The notes under the pieces are model-generated. The model did no database searches, had not been told where the DNA came from, and was given only the letters and a program-made list of their open reading frames with translations. Positions 13,360 through 25,100 of a stretch of 64,000 bases of DNA are shown here, one piece after another (positions within the stretch are counted from its first letter, which is position 1; every line of letters starts with the position of its first letter). The stretch is from Casuarina equisetifolia (Eukaryota; Streptophyta; Magnoliopsida; Fagales; Casuarinaceae). The translations under genes and the position numbers were made by a program. The stretch lies in contig CM052355.1 of assembly GCA_028551475.1 (NCBI GenBank), forward strand, positions 434,001 to 498,000, read 5' to 3'.

Positions 13360-14299
13360 CTTGCCGACGGTTCTCCGACCAGCTAGGAAGAGCTTTCTTT
13401 ACGCTGATTGTCTTCTTGTTCATGATGAATGATGAGGACTTAAAGTCCCTGTAAATAAACATGGGCTGCTTGGAGGAGCAGTCAAGTTTTACCAAAATGT
13501 CACTGTTACGCGTGGAACACGAGTAGTTTCATCACGTAAAAGGGAGGGTAACAAGGGCATTAAGCGGAGGGGATCATTGTTCTCGATTATACAGGACAGC
13601 TTGCAGTGGCTGCTTCAATCATGTTGCCGTATAATCGAGAACAGACAACAAAATGTACAAGGACGATAAAGTGGGCGACATTCAAATACATATATTTTAT
13701 AACATTGGCTCGCCATTATTTCAGTTTAAAGAAAAACAAGTGTGTTGTCTTTGCACACGGATTCGTATCTTACCACGAATTAAAAAGACAACAAGATTCA
13801 ATAGCTTACACTAATGCCACTAATGGTCTAAAACATTACCGTACGTCTTAGTCCCCAGAAACCATTAGCTGGAATTCGGCCCCGCATGGTCAATCTTTCC
13901 GACCCCAACTAGAACATTAACTTGATGTTACAAATTGGGCATGAAAACGAAAATTAAACAAAGATGAAGGATCCAAAACATTGCTTGTCTTTGGGTAAAT
14001 CCAACAGAGAAATTGGACCTCTAAACCAAAGTATTATCGCAACATTTTATCTAGGTTTGGACCACCGCTTTAATGTTGCCTAAATTATAGCTATGGAAAT
14101 TGTTTAAGGGGCAACATAAATTAAGGTTGAGAAAATCAATAAGTTGGTAGACTTAGTGACTGGCTATTTACTATTTAAGATCTAAATCTTTAATTCGACT
14201 TAACTAAGGATTGGCCCATTATGAACATCAACTATCCATAGTCATCAACCCAAGTAAAGGGACCTTAAGGTTGTTCATCAACAGCCTTGCTATGAAACT
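13360..14299. other. Intergenic region upstream of AVT6
   Basis: It holds the AVT6 promoter side, the inverted repeat at 13578-13643, and AT-rich sequence with no supported gene. The 81-codon frame at 13606-13851 overlaps the inverted repeat and resembles nothing known. Confidence 0.4.
13578..13643. repeat. 15-bp perfect inverted repeat (hairpin)
   Basis: The arm TGTTCTCGATTATAC at 13578-13592 is repeated as its exact reverse complement at 13629-13643, separated by 36 bases. It lies upstream of the AVT6 start. It could be a binding site, a foldback element remnant, or a transcript hairpin; the sequence does not decide. Confidence 0.8.
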
Positions 14300-14329
14300 A
14301 TTGGTCTAAGATCTAACGCTATGTGGATT

Positions 14330-14495
14330 CATTGGGCCTCTGAACGGAGAAGGAAACAAGAGGTGTTCATAATACCAAGTCCAGTAGGGGGCCCATAAAA
14401 TAGGCCCATTTTACGTATTCATTGTGTTCGGGCCCATAATTAGTGGGCCAAATTGAGTGTACAAAGACGAATCCCATGGATATATTGGGCCGTAT
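14330..14495 (+). promoter_or_regulatory. Cluster of site II (TGGGCC/GGCCCA) elements upstream of alpha-SNAP
   Basis: Six TGGGCC or GGCCCA hexamers occur in about 160 bases, near 14333, 14390, 14403, 14431, 14444 and 14486, some as the palindrome GGGCCCA. Such site II elements are bound by TCP factors and are common in promoters of plant housekeeping and growth genes. They end about 170 bases before the alpha-SNAP ATG, which fits a core promoter position. Confidence 0.7.
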
Positions 14496-14662
14496 AATGT
14501 AAATGAAAAAGACGAAGCCCAGCTCGATCCAGCCTTCATTTCCTCTTTCATAGTACTATAAAAAACTGACCTGGGCATTAACCATGTCGCGGTTGCTTAA
14601 TAGTCTCTCCTTGTGTGATCGTTTTGTTGAGATACAGAGAGGAAAAGTCTGAGGGTAAGCAA

Positions 14663-17600
14663 ATGGGGGATCAGATAGCTCGGGGAGAGGAGTTTGAGAA
14701 GAAAGCAGAGAAGAAGCTTAATAGCTGGGGATTGTTCGGCTCCAAGTATGAAGACGCCGCCGATCTCTTCGATAAAGCTGCCAATTCCTTCAAGCTTGGG
14801 AAGTCCTGTATGTACATCTCTCTGATTGTTCTTCATTTTCTAATTTTCTGCTTTTCTTCCCAGAAATAATCTGGAATAGAGTGAGATGAAAGTTTTCGAC
14901 TGATTAAGCAAAGGGGTCGCTTTAACTCTTTAAGACATATATTCTGTGGTTATGATAATGATCCAATTCTCGATATTTGACCATCTGGGTTTGGTATAAA
15001 TCTGGTTCTGTTTGATTTGAGTACTCGGTGGGAAGTTTGGGGTTTGGGGTTTGGGGTTTGGTTTCGGATTGCGGATGCATGATTAGTTAGGGGTGGATCG
15101 GTATCGAATTTCAAATGATTTGACTGTGAGATAAGTTGGGTTTTAGAATTTAGTTCGAAAGTGGTAATTGAAGTGTTCATTGCTCGTTTGTTGAAGAATT
15201 TGATAAATGTGATGCAAACTTCAAATTTTACCCAATTGTTGTGAAAATTGGTTTTTGGAAAGCTGACTCGAGGGAAGAATATAATTTTATTAATCCGGGC
15301 TGGTTTAACATGAAAAATGTATCTTTACCTTTTCAATTAAGGCATTTTACTTGCAATATCTTTGTTGTTGGCTTTTCGCTGATGTAAAAGACGTTTGCCT
15401 TTTCTTGTCCTTGGGAATAATGTCGGGGCCTTGTGAATCGAAGAATGAACTTGTTCTCTAGATTAAACTTTTCCAACGTGGCATACGCATGCTAAGAGTG
15501 GCTGATCTTTATGTGGATATATCGTATTCCAGGGGATAAGGCCGGATCAACATATGTCAAGTTGGCAAACTGTCATTTAAAGGTAGGCACTTCAGGTTTT
15601 TGGGCTTAAACATTGCTAAATTTGTGTGCATCTCTTCTTCTGGCTGATTGTTCTTTCGTTGCAATATTTTTGCATGCTATATGTGTTTATAGCTGGAAAG
15701 CAAACATGAAGCTGCCCAAGCTTATGCAGATGCTGCTCATTGCTACAAGAAATCTACTGTGAATGGTATGTATGGTTTTGGCTTACATGCATGATGTTTC
15801 CTATGTGCACAACGCCATGAAGTTTGGAAGCACCAAGGCCCTCATTTGGCTAGTCTCTCACCCTTGTCAATTATCAAACTTTTCCAGCATGATCAATCCC
15901 ATGCTTTTACAAATAACCCTTTCTGTTAAATATCAGTGATGTGGTGAATAAATGCTACCATTCATAAGTGAAAGAAAGAAGAAAGATTTTGTGAACAAAT
16001 TCTATATATATACTATAGGTGCTTAAATTTAGAATTCTATGTTTATTTAGCTTCCCAAGAAACAGCTGCCTTTCCACCATAGTTGTCAGCATATATTGTC
16101 ACCTCTCTACTCTAATAAGATCGTGCATAAGATGTAGAAATAGATTTTTGCTAATATTTCTTGCATTTCTATGTACATTATCTGCTAGTTTGTTTCTATC
16201 TCCATTGAGTGCGCTGTTTTAGTATAATTCTTTTTTATCTTTTATGCAGAGGCCATATCTTGCTTACAGCAGGCAATAAATCTGTTTTGTGAAATTGGAA
16301 GGCTCAGCATGGCCGCAAGATACTTCAAGGTACATTTATAGTCACGGTATTGTCAGTTATTTATCCCCAGGGGGGCCCCTTTTTGCTTTTTTCTCTTCTT
16401 CTTCCTTGAGCTAATATTTATCATAGGTTTTTGACGTAAGATTCTCTCTTTGAGGTGTCCTGCTTTCTATTTTACTACGTTGTAGTTCCTTTTCATTTCT
16501 ATTGCTTGTTGAAATTATCTCAACCCTTAAAGCAACAGAAATTGATTTTGGAGGGCTTTTGAGGTTTATGTTTTTCTGGAATACATTTTTGGGTTCATTG
16601 TAGGAGGGGATTGCCTTGTACAAATGAAAAAACATTTGGTGAATTCTGTGTCTTTTTCCCCTTCACAGGAAATTGCTGAATTATATGAGTCCGAGCAGAA
16701 TATTGAGCAGTCTATTGTTTACTATGAAAAGGCAGCTGACTTCTTTGAAAATGAAGACACAACAACTGCTGCCAATCAGTGCAAGCAGAAAGTCGCTCAA
16801 TTTGCCGCTCAACTAGAACAGTAAGTTTGGCAACTATTTCCAAATCTTTTAGTTGTGGCAGTATATGGCTTCTGCCTTTTGTAATAATTTCTTCCTGGGA
16901 TCTAATGGCACAGTTTACATCTATATGGTACTTTATTATTTGTGTGCATAGAATTGTGCTTCAGCAAGTTGTTTGTCATTTCAAGAATTTCCACAACCTG
17001 ATGCGTCTCCAGTCGCTATTCCTTCAATAAAATTTTTTTAGGATCGACTGCTGAGGTTTTTTTGTCACATGTATATAACATTATGAAGTTGCTGTACTTT
17101 TGTTTTTTGTGCCAGTACAAGATCTAGAGGAATCATTGTCAACAAAGTTTTAATTTTTACCAAATGATTGCATGAATATTTGGAATGCTCCTGAGAACTT
17201 AGCTCGAGAAAAGTTAGTTGTCAATCAAGTGCTGTTGTTTTCAATTTGATAAGGCTGGTAATTAAATATGTACGCTATTTTCAATATTTTTTATTTTCTG
17301 GTAATGCTCGTCACTGTTGGTGCAATTTTCGGGATAAACATCTTAGTTTGGAAAGGTTAGTTTTAATTGTTGCATGTGTCCTAGTTCATCTTGACAAGTG
17401 CCTACTGAACTGGACAATTTATTGGTAGGAATATTTGTCTAGGTCAACTATACAGATTTGTGATTGGAAGGTATAAAAAAACTTGAAAACATAAATCTCA
17501 ACTCTGGAATCCTTTTTTGATAATTATGGAAAGGACATTTTTATTGATGGGGATCTGAATAGTATTGCTTGTGACATTTCTTCAGATATCAGAAGTCGAT

Positions 17601-18857
17601 TGAGATTTATGAACAGATAGCACGACAATCACTCAATAGTAACTTGCTGAAGTATGGAGTTAAGGGACACCTTCTTAATGCTGGCATTTGCCAACTCTGC
17701 AAAGGTGACACAGTAGCAATTGGCAACGCATTAGAGCGATATCAGGTCTGAATTTGGCCCTATTTTGAGATCTCGGCATTCTACTGATTAGATCATTCAG
17801 CCACACTAAAGTCGCATTTACTTTTGCAGGAAATGGATCCAACTTTTTCTGGAACTCGTGAATGCAAATTATTAGCGGTGGGTTTTTACTTTATGTGATA
17901 ATAAGTTTTATTACATTCCTAGGGCTTGTTGGGTTTCAACTTTTGTTATCGTAGTCTTTATTATATTTCAAGGGCTTTTGTCTTCAATGGGTGGGTTTGT
18001 ATCTCCTCTATGTTTTTGTTTTTTGGTTGACTGTACAATTGGAATTGTTGATATCATCTTTTAAATTATAGATTCTGTTTCTCATTGTCTTTTAGCATTA
18101 GTTATATTGCTTTTTTAAAATTGGTAAACATGTATTCCTTAGCATCAAATCTGCTTACTAGTCATAGTGGTACTTTGTAATTTCATTGTTATCTATGTTT
18201 CAGTTTTTACTTAAGAAAATCTCAACAAAGAAGCTTGTGTCTTTGTGCCAGGATATTGCTGCTGCAATTGAAGAGGAAGATGTGGTGAAGTTTACTGATG
18301 TGGTCAAAGAATTTGATGCAATGACTCCACTGGTAAAACTCTCTCCAGCACCGTATTTATGATTCTATTAGGACTCTTGAAATTCTGGATGTTGATCGCA
18401 TTTTAAGAATTTTTGAATTGACATTGATGGATTTGTTAACAAATAACACGTTAGAGGCCATGATAGAATTTTTCCATTGTAACATTTAACGAGGGACCAA
18501 TCAGGGAAAACAGCGATTTTGTGAATACTTGCTTTCGAATGCTCAACTGTGTATGTATAGTTGACAACTCTACCATAAATTTTTGTCCATTCTGACCGAG
18601 TCTTAAAGTTGAAACTAAGGCAGTTGATGGATTTCTTCTGCATTGCCGAATTCAGAATGATGAAGTTAACTTGTATTATGTAATAGAAGGAATATTCCTC
18701 CCACATCCACCCCCAAAGAAAAGAATCATATCTGTTGCAGTTTTTTTCTTATGTTGTTTGCATGACTTGTCTGTAGGATTCCTGGAAGACGACTCTTCTT
18801 TTGAGGGTGAAGGAAAAGCTGAAGGCCAAAGAAATGGAGGAGGACGATCTTACTTGA
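14663..18857 (+). CDS. ASNAP2: Alpha-soluble NSF attachment protein (alpha-SNAP2)
   Basis: Nine phase-consistent exons (14663-14807, 15533-15582, 15693-15765, 16250-16329, 16669-16820, 17586-17745, 17830-17877, 18252-18332, 18777-18857) encode 289 residues, the standard plant alpha-SNAP length. Alpha-SNAP binds assembled SNARE bundles and recruits the ATPase NSF to disassemble them, recycling SNAREs after membrane fusion. Seen: [39 protein letters not shown], then TPR-like helical hairpins such as [53 protein letters not shown] and [20 protein letters not shown]. The C-terminus is [20 protein letters not shown]; a leucine-rich end of this kind is what stimulates NSF. No lesion was seen, so the copy looks functional. 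A site II cluster lies just upstream. Confidence 0.96.
15036..15061 (+). repeat. Telomere-like TTTGGGG repeat in alpha-SNAP intron 1
   Basis: About 3.7 copies of TTTGGGG lie in the sense strand of intron 1. This is a variant of the plant telomere unit TTTAGGG. The run contains three GGGG tracts plus a GG, so a G-quadruplex is possible in DNA or pre-mRNA. Confidence 0.75.
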
Positions 18858-20480
18858 ACTATAATATCTCAAACTTCCGTTTGTTTTGCATTTTTCACTT
18901 TCTCTTGATGATTGGATTGTATTATGTGCCTGTGTGCAGTTAACCTTCCTTTCAATGGCTACTAATGCTAAAATGTACCTCTTTGAATTGAGTGTCTATC
19001 CGAGTAGTTATGGATAAGTTTGTGACATGAATTTGCAGTTCGAGTGTGGCCTAATTTTTCTACTGCTGGTTTTCATATTAACTTCCAGTGCTGGAAATGA
19101 ATGAGAACTCTAAGTGGAGCATTACTTCCTAAGCGATGTGTTTAAGAAATCCTTTCTAAAACCCTTCTGACAACGATCAAATGAACTTTTGTACTAATAC
19201 CTTCTTTGTGAATTATGGTGGTCATTACTTTGAACACGTAATTTTACTTCACGGAATCTTTCTTTTTGAAAGGAACTATCCTACTATCATTCAGAAACAA
19301 GTTGTTTAAACGTAGCGTGCGTTCCAAAATCTTCCAAAATCGCATGTACAGCTTATTTTAAAATATTTGATTTAGTACATTGATAAAGAAACTTATAAGA
19401 TTATCCTTCAAATACGTCTTTTACTGGTTTGTCCAATCGCGGCAAACAGTTCACTATCATTTAAAGAGAGAAGAACAGACACTAAACAATTCATAATCTT
19501 CCCAAATCCAGCACGCTAACGCAAGATTTTCTTATACGACTCAGGTAACAAAGGATTAACAAGGGATTAACAAAGGATTTAACGGATGTTCGAACCTCGG
19601 GAACAGGAAACAGCATTTGCCACTGTGACCCTTTTTCTCAGCGTAGCGATCGTTTAATAAATGGATGAGTTCGACGAGACGCCCGGAGTCGTAGTCCAAA
19701 AACGCGCTCCCTTAGGTCTTCTTTACACGTTGGATCACCTGTCTCCACCCACTTGGGCATGTAAGGTCCTCCGCCCTGGTTTTCTAAGATTCTTTCTGTC
19801 TTGGAACTACGCAAGTCTATCAAGTATCATTGTTAGTAAGTTTCAGGGAGGAGACCGGTTTCTATAGAGGTTCCTCGAGTGTCATATGCTTCTCTTTTTG
19901 TTCCCAAGGTATGCGGGTTCGATTTCTTTTGTACACAAGCTTCTAGATCTTCTCGTATGGCTTTTATGTTTGTGAAATTTCTTTTCGTTTGTGATGTAAG
20001 TCGGTTGATTCGTTTTGGTTGGTATGCGCAGAAATGAATTTTTGGGTATTTGTAATTTTACTTCGTTCTTGTGAATGTTCTTGATGAAAAGATTATTCTT
20101 TCGGATCAATTTCTGGGTTTTAAGCATGACCCAATTGATTGTATCTGTAAATTCGATTCTGAAGCTGAGAAAGCGAAGGTCTTTCTTTCAAACGTCAGTC
20201 TGGCTTTGTGATTTTTGTTCTTTGGACAGCTTCTTGGATTTGTAGTTCTCAATAACATACTTCCGTTTTCTTATATTAAATAGATTCCCTGCTTCCCGAC
20301 TTCTGTTACCATATAACCTAAATATGAAGACGGAAAAGTTTTCAATGCTTATTGTTTGGGATTCTTTGCTCAAGAAGAAACATTGACAAATTCCTTATAG
20401 CTCTCTCTGCGTTGTCCATTGTGTCTTGGATGTTATATTGGCCATCGTCAGCGACAAGATAGATTTTGTTTTGATTGAGA
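18858..20480. other. Intergenic region and 5' leader of the PLAC8 gene
   Basis: The alpha-SNAP 3' UTR occupies the start. The part after about 19640 is less AT-rich and probably contains the PLAC8 promoter, first non-coding exon and leader intron. A 68-codon frame at 19661-19867 is not recognisable. No RNA gene seen. Confidence 0.4.
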
Positions 20481-22154
20481 ATGAAATCAACTGGTAAGGG
20501 CATGCACGAGGTGGAAATAAAGGAATCTAATGGTGCTGAAGTGAATGATCAAATTCCTCTTGAAATATCAGCATCTAGTAGGACACAACTCAGCGACGAA
20601 AATCCTGAAAGAAGGTTTTCTACTACCTTAACTGCTTATGTCGGTAGAGTGAGGCTCCTCAATTTTGGTTCTGCGTCTGCCAAATTCAAGCGCATAGCTT
20701 ATGATAGAGATGAGATCTCCCGCTCTGTGTCTTCTTCAAGTGCTCATGGTTTGCGAGAACGGCTCAATGGGGTTTTTGGTCGGAAAGTTGATTGGGCTTC
20801 TCTCGTCAAAGTGTTCAAGGAATGGATTAGAAACCCAATGAATATGGCACTGTTTGCATGGATCGTCTGTGTTGGTATTTCAGGTGCCATTCTATTCCTC
20901 GTAATGACTGGAATGTTAAACCGTGAGCTACCCAAGAAGTCCCAAAGGGATGTTTGGTTTGAAGTAAACAATCAAATTCTCAATGCATTATTTACTCTTA
21001 TGTGTTTATACCAACACCCAAAACGGATCTACCACCTTGTGCTTCTGCTTAGATGGAGAACAGAAGACATTTCTAAACTTAGAAAGGCGTACTGCAAGAA
21101 TGGGACATACAAGCCACATGAATGGACACATATGATGGTCGTTGTTGTTCTCCTCAACATAAATTGTTTTGCTCAGTATGCTTCATGTGGTCTAAACCTG
21201 GGTTACAAGAGATCTCAACGACCAGCCATAGGAGTAGGAATATGTATATCTGTTGCAATTGCTGCACCTGCAGTTGCTGGCTTATACACTATTATCAGTC
21301 CCCTTGGTAAGGATTATGATTCCAAAATGGATGAGGAAGCACAGATTGAGACCGCCGGTGCTGGTGGGTTAAGTAGGACAGGATCAAAATCATTAGCGAG
21401 AAGATATTCTTTTGCAACAACAGGCGAACAGCAGATTTTTGAGAGTAGACCACAATGGAGTGGGGGGATTCTTGATTTTTGGAATGATATCTCTCTAGCA
21501 TACCTCTCACTTTTCTGTAGTTTTTGTGTATTTGGGTGGAATATGGAGAGGCTTGGATTTGGCAATATGTATGTCCACATAGCAACTTTTCTATTATTTT
21601 GTATGGCCCCCTTCTGGATATTCATCTTGGCTGCTGTAAATATTGACAACGATGCTGTTAGGGAAGCTCTAGGTGTCACTGGGATTCTTCTTTGTGCCTT
21701 CGGTTTACTCTATGGTGGCTTTTGGAGGATCCAAATGAGAAAGAGATTCAAATTGCCTTCTTATGACTTTTGTTGCGGTAAACCAAATGTTGCCGATTGT
21801 ACACTCTGGCTATTCTGTTGTTGGTGTTCCCTTGCTCAGGAAGTTCGGACTGGGAATTACTATGATGTAGTGGAAGAAAAGTTCTGCAGGAAACCAGTGG
21901 AACACAGTGGCCGGCTGCTGATTTCACCATTGCCTCCTGATGGATTCATTCATTCCATATCTGGCCCAAGTTCTCCAGTGGTGAATGACTGTAACCCATC
22001 CAAGCTTTCTACGACTAGTTCTCCAAGTTCCAATAGAGTTTCAAAGGAACATTATAGCCCTCCTATGCAATTTTCTACGGTGAAAGAAGAGTTATCTGCA
22101 GGAGGTAGGGATGAAACTATGACCCCGCCATCTACATCATCGATACAAAGATAA
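20481..22154 (+). CDS. PLAC8 family multi-pass membrane protein
   Basis: A single uninterrupted exon encodes 557 residues from ATG 20481. The first about 110 residues are hydrophilic with Ser-rich and basic patches (SASAKFKRIAYDRDEISR). Hydrophobic segments follow, including MALFAWIVCVGISGAILFLV near 122-141, HMMVVVVLLNINCFAQYA near 217, GVGICISVAIAAPAVAGLY near 251 and a later pair around VHIATFLLFCMAPFWIFIL. The cysteine-rich PLAC8 signature is FCCGKPNVADCTLWLFCCWC followed by SLAQEVRTGNYYD. The tail after it is Ser/Pro-rich. This long plant subfamily, with an N-terminal extension and several membrane segments, has no established biochemical function that I know of; short PLAC8 relatives affect cell size and cadmium or calcium handling. 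A possible donor site directly after the stop suggests a 3'-UTR intron. Confidence 0.93.
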   Translation: MKSTGKGMHEVEIKESNGAEVNDQIPLEISASSRTQLSDENPERRFSTTLTAYVGRVRLLNFGSASAKFKRIAYDRDEISRSVSSSSAHGLRERLNGVFGRKVDWASLVKVFKEWIRNPMNMALFAWIVCVGISGAILFLVMTGMLNRELPKKSQRDVWFEVNNQILNALFTLMCLYQHPKRIYHLVLLLRWRTEDISKLRKAYCKNGTYKPHEWTHMMVVVVLLNINCFAQYASCGLNLGYKRSQRPAIGVGICISVAIAAPAVAGLYTIISPLGKDYDSKMDEEAQIETAGAGGLSRTGSKSLARRYSFATTGEQQIFESRPQWSGGILDFWNDISLAYLSLFCSFCVFGWNMERLGFGNMYVHIATFLLFCMAPFWIFILAAVNIDNDAVREALGVTGILLCAFGLLYGGFWRIQMRKRFKLPSYDFCCGKPNVADCTLWLFCCWCSLAQEVRTGNYYDVVEEKFCRKPVEHSGRLLISPLPPDGFIHSISGPSSPVVNDCNPSKLSTTSSPSSNRVSKEHYSPPMQFSTVKEELSAGGRDETMTPPSTSSIQR

Positions 22155-25100
22155 TCCACCTTGCCAAAGGTAATCAACAATGTAAAATTTGTTCTATATT
22201 GATCTGTCAGTGAAATTATGTGGAATTTTCTTTTCCTGGATTACTTGGGTTTGCATCACTGTTCATTTCTTCTGTGTTGGAGATATCCGTTTCTCATTTC
22301 CATGATTTTCCTTATGATCACTGCAACTTTATTCGGAAATGTTGCATGTCCTTGGAAGGAAACAGCCTTGAACTTATTTGTTTTTTGCTAAGCATGAAGA
22401 TGAAAATCTCTGGTCGTTTGGCCACACTTGTAGATGTTTTCGACGACTTCCATTTGTTTTTTTTTTTTCTGTTAACAATGAAATTTATGTTAATGAGAAA
22501 GTAGTCAATATCGATGGTTAGGAGTTGCCAAAGAGCAGCTGCTTCTGGTATCTCACCCACAAAATCATAGCAAGATGAATGAAGCAGGGATTGCTTGTAA
22601 AAAGAAATGCTTGTGGCAAGCTAGGTGGGCACCAGTCTTAAAAAAATGTTTGTGGAAGATCTTCTAAAAGGGTAGTCAGCTTTGTTCTTCGTTTTCACTG
22701 AAAACAACAAACTGCACTAGAAGGACTTGCAAGTAGAAATGAAATTGTTCACTTGCAAGGTAGTTCACGCTGGCACATGATGTAACTGAAGGTTTAACAC
22801 AACGTAGAATAAAATTGAAAAACTGGAGTTCATTCGAGCTCACTCGAGTTTATCGTTGAAACCACAAGAAAGGGGGTGAAGTCTGGAAATATGAGTGTCT
22901 TACCAAACAACGTAGTTTTTAAAAGGTTTAATCTATACCTATGAAAAGTTTAGCGCTGAACGTAGGTCTTGGCTTGTTAAGCTTCTATCATGGTAGGCCT
23001 TGACTCAATTAAGGCACCTCAATTTGATTTGAACGAAGGATTTTATGCATCATTTGTAGTTCCAGAATTTTAATTCTAGTTATTTGATAGCTTGAGATAT
23101 AAAAGCGGAGGCCGAATGGTCAGACCACCCTGGCACTATTTTGGTTTGTTACTTGCTTCTTTTGTCACGTCTTATCCTTTATTGCAAAGCAATTGCCCAC
23201 GGGCAATGTTAACTTATTGAAGACCAAATTTTTCTTCTTTCCCTTTCTTCCTGAGCAGTTATGCAAGATGACTTTTGTACTGCACTGCTAAGACTAAGTT
23301 TTAAACATTCAGGCTCCCTCGAATTCATGACCTCTCGAACTAGAAGCGTTGTTTTTAAGTATATGTCTCTTAGTTATGGAATCAAAATTTGGAAGCGTGG
23401 ACAAGATGATAACTTTATCAATTAAGGTTTTTCGTAGACTCCTAGAAATATGAGGCATTGGGAAATCCCATGTGTACGTATCATTTAGTAAGTCATTATA
23501 GTGACCAAAATGTGAAGCCACCAGAAACAATAATTTTTCTAATAATTTCTTGTATAAAAAAGCCTTGAAATTGAGAGTAAATTGCTGTTTTGTGGATGTA
23601 TGATTAGTTTATCTCAGATCATATACAATTCTTGTTATTCCTGTTGTATGTTGTGTGTATTTGCTATTAATCTGTGTAATCTCTCAACAATTGAAATAAA
23701 GTTCCATTAATCTCCCAACTATTTCATGTTGGGGTCTAGTTTGCTGAATAGTACCGTTCTTATGTTTGTCTTATCTCATGACTTATATTCTAATGTGTCT
23801 GTCAGGTCATCTGAGACGGACTTATCATGTGATTAGCTTGTTGGCATGGCCAGCAATTCGTTTCATGGAAAGATTGTCCCTCCTGTTTGATGCTTCTTGC
23901 TGTTATCCAGAAAGACATTTCAGATAACCTTCTCCTCCTTGAACTCAATCAGAAGGCATATTAGACTACTACCTTCTCCTTCAACTCAATCAGAAGCACC
24001 TGAAAAGAGGGGGTTCTCTTTCCTAAATTTTTTTTTTTTTTTTTTTTAAATGGTGGTGGAGTGGTTATCATGTTCAGATCATGATGGAGCCATTTATAAT
24101 GGGGGACAGGATTTCTTTGATAAACAATAATTTAAATGTTAAGTTTGCTGCTTCTTGTTTGTTTAGGTACTGAAAGATTTGTTTCTTATGCACGTCTTTA
24201 TCGCCTAGCAATAAACGTAAGCAATTAGGCGGTAAAGGACTGCAAGGGACAAAACTTTTTAACTGTTGAGCATGGTGCTGTCTTTGGAGTAATAATCATA
24301 ATATTATGCTTACAGGAAATATTATAGTTTTATCAGATTTACCGAAGACTTGTGTTCCTCGACCTAACTCTGAGGTCTTGATTTGTTGGACGGCATGTCA
24401 TTGTCTAGTTAACTTTGTAATTCTAGTTCGTTCTTAGCTGACTAGGAATATACAATACAACTCCTTCCTCCAAAAGGAAAAAGACTATGGATATTGGGAA
24501 AAAGGTAAACGCCACTAAAGACCCTCCTCCACTATTGGACAAAGCAATCTTGTTTTTAAGGTCAAGGGTGGGTCACTTTGAAGAAAATGGGGGTTTTTTC
24601 TGCTTCTGCTTGTAGGTAAAGGAAGTACGAGATGTTACAAGTTTGTTGTGAGATTTTAACATGCACAAAAGCAAAGATAGGAACAAAGGTGTTGTAAGGC
24701 TCACTTGTTCTCTTAAAATCATTTTGTATGAAAAAAATACATTTATATATTAAAGAAGTACGGCATATTACTATATTGGTAATGTAGAATATAACTTAAT
24801 GTGTGTGTATTTTCTTGTCCAAAACATGAACAAATGTACTTTTTACAAAGATCCAGTCCACAAGGACTAGTTGCTTCGATTGAAACTTATGTTTGATATT
24901 TACATTAGAAAACTTACTTTTTTTTTCATTAAAATTGAAGTTGGTGTTTAAAAGAGAAAAATAAATAAATAATATAGACCATAGCAAATTGATATAGAAA
25001 AACACAAACTCAATTATATATATATATATATATTAATTATTTTATTTTTTTTCTCCCATTGTTTCCGTCTTTCACTCAAACAACATCTCGTACATGGACT

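Noticed and set aside
19661-19867. 68-codon frame upstream of the PLAC8 gene
   Set aside because: No motif and it overlaps an opposite-strand frame; more likely leader sequence.
19905-19935. GGGTTCGATTTC string resembling a tRNA T-arm
   Set aside because: No acceptor stem, D-arm or anticodon arm could be folded around it.
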